Shown piece by piece: positions 58,846-64,000 of a stretch of 64,000 nt of DNA (positions are counted from its first letter, which is position 1; each line of letters begins with the position of its first letter). The position numbers were made by a program, and so were the translations under genes. The stretch spans positions 62,001 to 126,000 of the forward strand of contig SSNU01000132.1 in NCBI GenBank assembly GCA_012064415.1, read 5' to 3'. Source of the DNA: Gyrodactylus bullatarudis (taxonomy: Eukaryota > Platyhelminthes > Monogenea > Gyrodactylidea > Gyrodactylidae). The notes beneath the pieces are model-generated. The model searched no databases and was not told the DNA's origin. It saw only the letters and a program-made list of their open reading frames with translations.

Positions 58846-61129
58846 TAAAATCCTTGTTATTGAGAGGACTCCAACGGTTTCTGAAACTTGTGTTGGTTTT
58901 TAAAATAATTTGAAATTAATTTTGATTGATCTCAAACTGTCGATACTGAATTCATCATCATTGGGACGAAAAGGCTCAATATTTTCTATGTATAGAGCTC
59001 AGTGTCTTCAAAATTTTCTCCTTCTTGACAACACTACTGAAAGTTGAATCAAGTATGAGTTTTAATGAAAGTTTTTGGTTTCAATTTAGCTCATATTCAT
59101 AATAATTATTTTAATCATAAATTTAATGTTGTTTATTTTTCAATAAAGATAAAACAAAATTTGTAAATTTTCTCATGGGAATATCAGAGCTGTATTTAGT
59201 TCCAATCAAAAAAGTAACATTCATAGGAAAATATTTACATGTCTATCACTCTATATTGAATAAATAATACTACGATAGAATGATGATACAGTTAACTAGT
59301 TAAGATGATACAATTAACTACGATATTTCAGTTTGTTCTCATATACTGTATAAAAGTACATATAAATAAGATCAATCTCACTCAGTATATTTGCAGTTAT
59401 TGTATTACGACAATACTGTATGATCTTGAATAAAAAGAAGACAAAAATTTCAATTACTGTGCCTACTCAAACATAAGTTAGTCTAAACTCAACTCATCCA
59501 GGACAGATTAAAATATAGAAAATTCCTCTTCATCTTAAAACAATTAATCTGATGAAGAAATATTATCAGGACTTCAAGATAAGCTTGAAAATGCTTGAAT
59601 CTAAGTGGAAAAGAAGTTCTAATTTTGCTTAACTGAAATTTGACTGAGTGACTTGGCTTAGGCGTTAAGTTAGCTACCCTTGTTATTTAAAAATATAGTT
59701 TATTCAAGTTTAAATCGGATTAGCTACAAATTTTGAAATAAATTTTCCGAGAAATTCTAACTTAGTTTCCATATTTATATGAAACAATAATTTGTGCTGT
59801 ATCTACTTATATAATAGATTTTTATTTATAAATTCGATAATTATTTGAAAAATTTACAAAAATAGTTATGATTTACTGGAATAAATTGATAAAGATGATT
59901 ACAAATCTGGAATATATTCATGTCATGAAAGATAGATAAGTTAATCTGAAAACGGGCTCTGAGTGGAAGTAGTAAATGGAGAAGTATGGAAAAACCTGAT
60001 CCCGATCTTAGGTTATAATTACTTGAATTCGATTGGACTCTTTTATTAAGAAGGGAGGCAGCAGCGGCAATCCTACGGAGCCAAAGGGGGTGTAGACCAG
60101 ATAATTAAACCAGGGTTTTATATGAGTGGGGGCCCACACAGGATCTAAGATCTTAGATAAATATATTGTATTCTCTTGATTTTTTAACTTATATTCTATA
60201 AACCATGAGAATCGTTTGATTGATTGTGTGGTGCTCTATTACGTAGTTAAGGCAAATCTAGAAAACCTAATGTTGGAAAATCCTTAAACTTTGGATCCTT
60301 ATCCAAACCTTATTTTCGTTTTAATTTGGAAATAAGACATTAAAAATTTCGAAATAAGAATCTTTGATCATAGCTTTCATAAGTTGATCATTAGATTTTG
60401 CGAATTTATCAAATAAACAAAAATAAAAGAATGGTTTTTCCCTTTTCTCATCTTGATCTCCATAGAAAAAATCTTCTTGACATTATTCTCCTATGATTGA
60501 TTGATCCTCGAAAAACGAAATGATTTCATCTATCAAAATATGAATGAGTCCCTGTCATAAATATGTGCATACTAATTCATAAATGTATAAGATATTTTCC
60601 TCTAGACTGACCTCATTATAATCGTTTGAGTCTCTATTGTAAAGAGAATCTATAGACATGAGATGATTAATATGTAATGCAATCAACGAATTAACCGACA
60701 GATAATCCCCAATTTTGTTGATTCAACACGGAAGGAAATGAATATAGAATTGTGAAAATCCATGTGTTCATTGTCCAGTATTTTTCCAATAAATACAATA
60801 TTAGATCTCAAACCTTCCCGCGTTTAATAACGGTTGCGAAATAGAAAACATTATTATAATTATCGACTTGAAATTTTATGCTCTCATTTTAGTTAATGAA
60901 AGCCAACTATCAAGAGTCTTGATTCAAGACTTGAAAAATCTTTTAATTTAAATACACCATCAAAATTTGTAACCTAGTTATAATGGATACGAAGATGAGA
61001 CTTCTACAAAAATCCAGATATTTTTCTCTGTATAATCGAAAAAGATTTTTTGTATCAGATAATTTGTGATAATGAAGTTGGGAAAGCTATGATTTTTTTT
61101 AATCAAGATTTCATTAGAATCCGACTTTT

Positions 61130-61290
61130 AGCATTTGAAGAAATAATTCAGAAAAAATAGGCTAATTTTCAAATTTCGATTTGGCACCAAAGTCCCGCTT
61201 TTTCGAACTTTGAACTGAAAGTTTTAATTGATTTGAAAGTGGATGTGCAGCCAAAAGAAGCTTTTCAGGATCAGAATTACAAATTTTACA
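61130..61290. repeat. One-armed copy of the TTTGGCGCCA repeat family
   Basis: Shares CAAATTTCGATTTGGC, the CCAAAG-CC block, TTCGAACTTTGAA and TGATTTGAAAGTGG with the left arm at 31255-31480. No second arm was found nearby. Confidence 0.5.
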
Positions 61291-63128
61291 TAGATTTCCA
61301 ACTTCATATCAATTAGCTTCAGAAAAAATTCAAAATAAATCAATCTGTCGGATATTAGATTATTTTGTCAAAAATTCGCCAGATTTCTAATTTTTCAACA
61401 TTTGAGCTAGAAGTTTTTTGTTTATTTCAGAATTTTGAATTGATTTAATACTACTATCTAAAGTATTTGTCATTTTCAATAAAAAATTAATATCCGTCAG
61501 ATCGAATTTATTTAGAATTTTTCATTGGAGATCCAAAATACGATTTTTTCGAATACGCAGAGAAAAAATATCTTGAAGGCATTGTAAAAGTGGTAAATTC
61601 CCAGCTTCTTATCAACTAGCCTAGGTTAATTTTACAAACATTCCAATTCCCCTAAAATCTAATATTGACGCTTATTTGGTCACAAATAAATGAGGGTACA
61701 ATGTCAATTGTGCAAAATAAATATTATAATTTTCAAAATAATATTCTTATAGTTGTCTAGGTGATTAATTATATACAGATACAGTATATACTTTATAGAG
61801 TTTTTTTAGAGTGAAACACTTTTGATTTTCTACTCATTTCTTTTAGAGGAAAAGCATAGAAAATTTGAAAGATTTCCTTTGCCTTTGAGCAATAATCTAA
61901 TGGATTTTTTGCTTATTGTCATTTCAGTGTGTTTATTATGTCCATTTCTTGTCATGTTACAGAAAAATACTCGTAATCTTGTGAAAAGAAAAAAATATTT
62001 GAATGGCAAAAAAGTGTAATTAGATGAGATTTTTTTCTTTGTCATTTTGGCATTTAAAAGTTTTTCTCCATCTTGTTTATTGAAATAAAGTAATAGATTC
62101 TACACAAGATAGCTATTTTGAGATATCAATTCAAAGCATTCTTTCAAGGACGAAAAGAACTCGATATTTTGGTTAGTTATCATCACTTTTTAGAAGTAAC
62201 GCAGCTGCTCTATGATTTTCAGATTATGATTATCGAAACTCGTAGAGAAAGAACAAAATATTTTATTTATTATTGCAATACTATATAATTACAGTATCCT
62301 GTGTCATTATCTCAGGCTGAACTTCTCTTGGAAAGGAAATCCAAGAATTCTTTAGATCATGGCATTGTTTGAGGATAATTATTTGATTTTATGATATGTA
62401 TACTAATAAATACTGGTTGAAACAAAACTTAGATTCTAACGATAACGATGATTGATTTTATAGAAACTTTTGATCGAAAAGAATTTCTAGATGATGGTAA
62501 AATCTGAATTTTGAATAATATCCAATCTAGCGGGGAATCAATAAATCTGAAATGAGCATAGAAATTTTCAAACCTATCGATTACAAACGTACTCTTTGTA
62601 ATTTAATATCGTGGAAAAGCTAGCTAATTAACTCATCTTACATTTTACGATCAAAGGTGTTAATAAACTTATCAAAAATTATCATAGATCTCTTCCTCTT
62701 GAATTGTAAATTTTGAAGATTATTTTCGAATTCACCCTTGTCATAAAATAAAACCCTGTAAAAATAGCGATAAAACAGATTTTGGTTAGATTAAAATTGA
62801 TAATATATAAAATTTCCATGTATTTATCTTACGGTATTCTTTCAGAGACTCAGATAATTCAATACTATTCCCTAACCGGTGAGTTTTCTAATTTTAAATA
62901 TTTATATGAAAATTTATTATCTTATCACAATGACAGCAAATTGACTATTCAAAAATCTTCATTACATAGTAGAACAATATAGGCAATAAATTATTTGAGT
63001 TTCAAATTTTATTCAAAGATATGAACATTGTATTCTCGCCAAATAAATCATACATATAATTTAAATCTTTACTCATTGACCATGTTCAATCTCCCTAGTC
63101 TAAGTCTGAATTTGATAACTAATTATAA

Positions 63129-63208
63129 GGGCCTCAAAAAAGTACTATTTGGTCTATTTTTACTCTTGACTTATTTTTCATCTTTTTTTGGTACTATTTT
63201 TGAGGCCC
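63129..63208. repeat. Foldback element with GGGCCTCAAAAA termini, copy 2
   Basis: 80-bp minimal copy of the element at 51001-51448: the first 34 and last 27 bases match its ends, with nearly all of the interior missing. TAA flanks it on both sides (left 63126-63128, right 63209-63211), a possible 3-bp target duplication. Confidence 0.7.
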
Positions 63209-64000
63209 TAATAATTATTATAATTATAATTATCAATACACCATTAGCCAATGTTTGAAATTAAAATTTGGATGAAAAATAAACTATCCAAAAGATTGAT
63301 AAATTAGAACTATCGAAAAAATAAAAATTTAATTTTGGTAACGTATTAAATTTCAATTTCCTTAGCTTGGGGAAATCCTGTAATCATAATCTCGCAATTT
63401 ATTTTACAAAATCAGAAAATTTCCGAAAAGCTTTTAGGCATTTAACTTATTAGCAAAGTTTTGTCACAGGTTAAATAATATGTCCATTAGGCGGGGTCCT
63501 TATTTTTTTCAAAGTTGAAGACTAAAAATCAAATTCACTTACTAGCTAAACGAAAATCTTAGATTAAGAATTTCTAGATCTTGTAAGTCTACCATGCTCA
63601 TTGTAGCTATGAAACTTATCTTGATACGAGTCCTGATGAGGATGGAACGCGAGAACATCTGCCACCATTAATTGAATTTTATTTGACATCTAGGTGTGGG
63701 AAGGCAATCAAACCTGTGACCATTAGAGTTGGACAAAATGAGAAAAATTTGAGAAAATTGATACCTACTAGATATGGTAAAAATAAAGAGAAAATATTAA
63801 AAATAAGATATCCATGGGTTTTTCAGCGCACTGTAATTGAGATTCGATAAAAGCAAAAATAGTAATAAATTTGAAAATTTTCGAATTATCAAATTGCAAT
63901 AAAGAGCTCAGTTCAGAGGACACATACTTAATTGTTCGAATTTAAATTGTATTCATAACTAATGAGCAAGATAGACTCCTTTTCAGTTTAATGAGTTAAG

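Larger units (their letters stand above)
49871..64000. other. Gene-poor region with scattered foldback repeats
   Basis: Over 14 kb I find no reading frame that resembles a known protein, although single small exons could be missed. What can be seen are inverted-repeat elements (listed separately), simple AT-rich sequence, and a short GC-richer patch at about 60045-60145. It could be intergenic DNA, a very long intron of a gene outside the window, or regulatory DNA. Confidence 0.5.

Noticed and set aside
61822..62045. Overlapping open frames on both strands near 61.9 kb
   Set aside because: One looks like a short membrane segment, but both are AT-biased, no family is recognisable and no flanking exon fits.
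1..64000. CRISPR array, bacterial operon or phage content
   Set aside because: No regularly spaced repeats, Shine-Dalgarno-led gene strings or phage genes; introns and animal genes throughout show a eukaryotic nuclear genome.

Overview
The window is nuclear DNA of an animal. It is very AT-rich, uses the standard code, and carries GT-AG introns. The genes are those of a metazoan: a four-spectrin-repeat alpha-actinin, the ciliary pseudokinase ULK4, a CAAX-ending G-protein gamma subunit, KIFBP, an SNX1/2-type sorting nexin, a thymidylate synthase, and the spliceosome proteins HTATSF1, CTNNBL1 and SNRNP27. Several introns are only 25-36 nt long, while others reach 4-5 kb because repeats have inserted. 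Ultra-short introns with AT-rich DNA recall simplified spiralians such as dicyemids or orthonectids. That placement is only a guess from memory. Multi-exon models were built by hand: every internal junction was checked for GT/AG and codon phase, and protein similarity was judged from memory of the families, without a database search.

Layout. 0.8-15.9 kb, minus strand: a complete 14-exon ULK4 gene (about 1253 aa). Its 5.1-kb intron holds a 3.9-kb element with 245-bp terminal inverted repeats, and inside that lies a decayed Helitron gene. 16.6 kb: a small G-gamma gene. 17.5-24.4 kb: a dense cluster of HTATSF1 (-), KIFBP (+), CTNNBL1 (-) and SNRNP27 (-), so three of four neighbours are spliceosome proteins. 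24.8-25.4 kb: a retrotransposon Gag-like coding stretch that needs a 36-nt intron to stay open. 26.0-40.1 kb, minus strand: a complete 14-exon alpha-actinin (905 aa) with repeat-filled rod introns, sharing a 134-bp divergent promoter region with an SNX1/2-like gene (40.2-41.8 kb, +). 42.1-46.8 kb: two minus-strand RRM proteins in tandem, one RGG-rich and one with a long Asp/Glu tail. 47.1-48.0 kb: intronless thymidylate synthase. 49.6 kb: a tiny RING-finger gene with a 28-nt intron. From 50 to 64 kb I see no convincing gene, only scattered foldback/MITE-like repeats.

The most interesting content is non-coding RNA. At 48.5-49.1 kb, minus strand, there is what looks like a complete small-nucleolar-RNA host gene: five tiny exons (one of 16 nt) separated by four introns of 98-101 nt, each carrying one box C/D RNA. 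The four RNAs form two alternating paralogous pairs whose guides match two universally conserved 28S rRNA stretches. In addition, two introns of the RGG/RRM gene carry a 343-bp block duplicated with only two differences. Each block contains paralogous H/ACA-like units whose stems are preserved by compensating changes. One 22-kb stretch thus encodes rRNA-modification guides together with nucleolar-type RNA-binding proteins.
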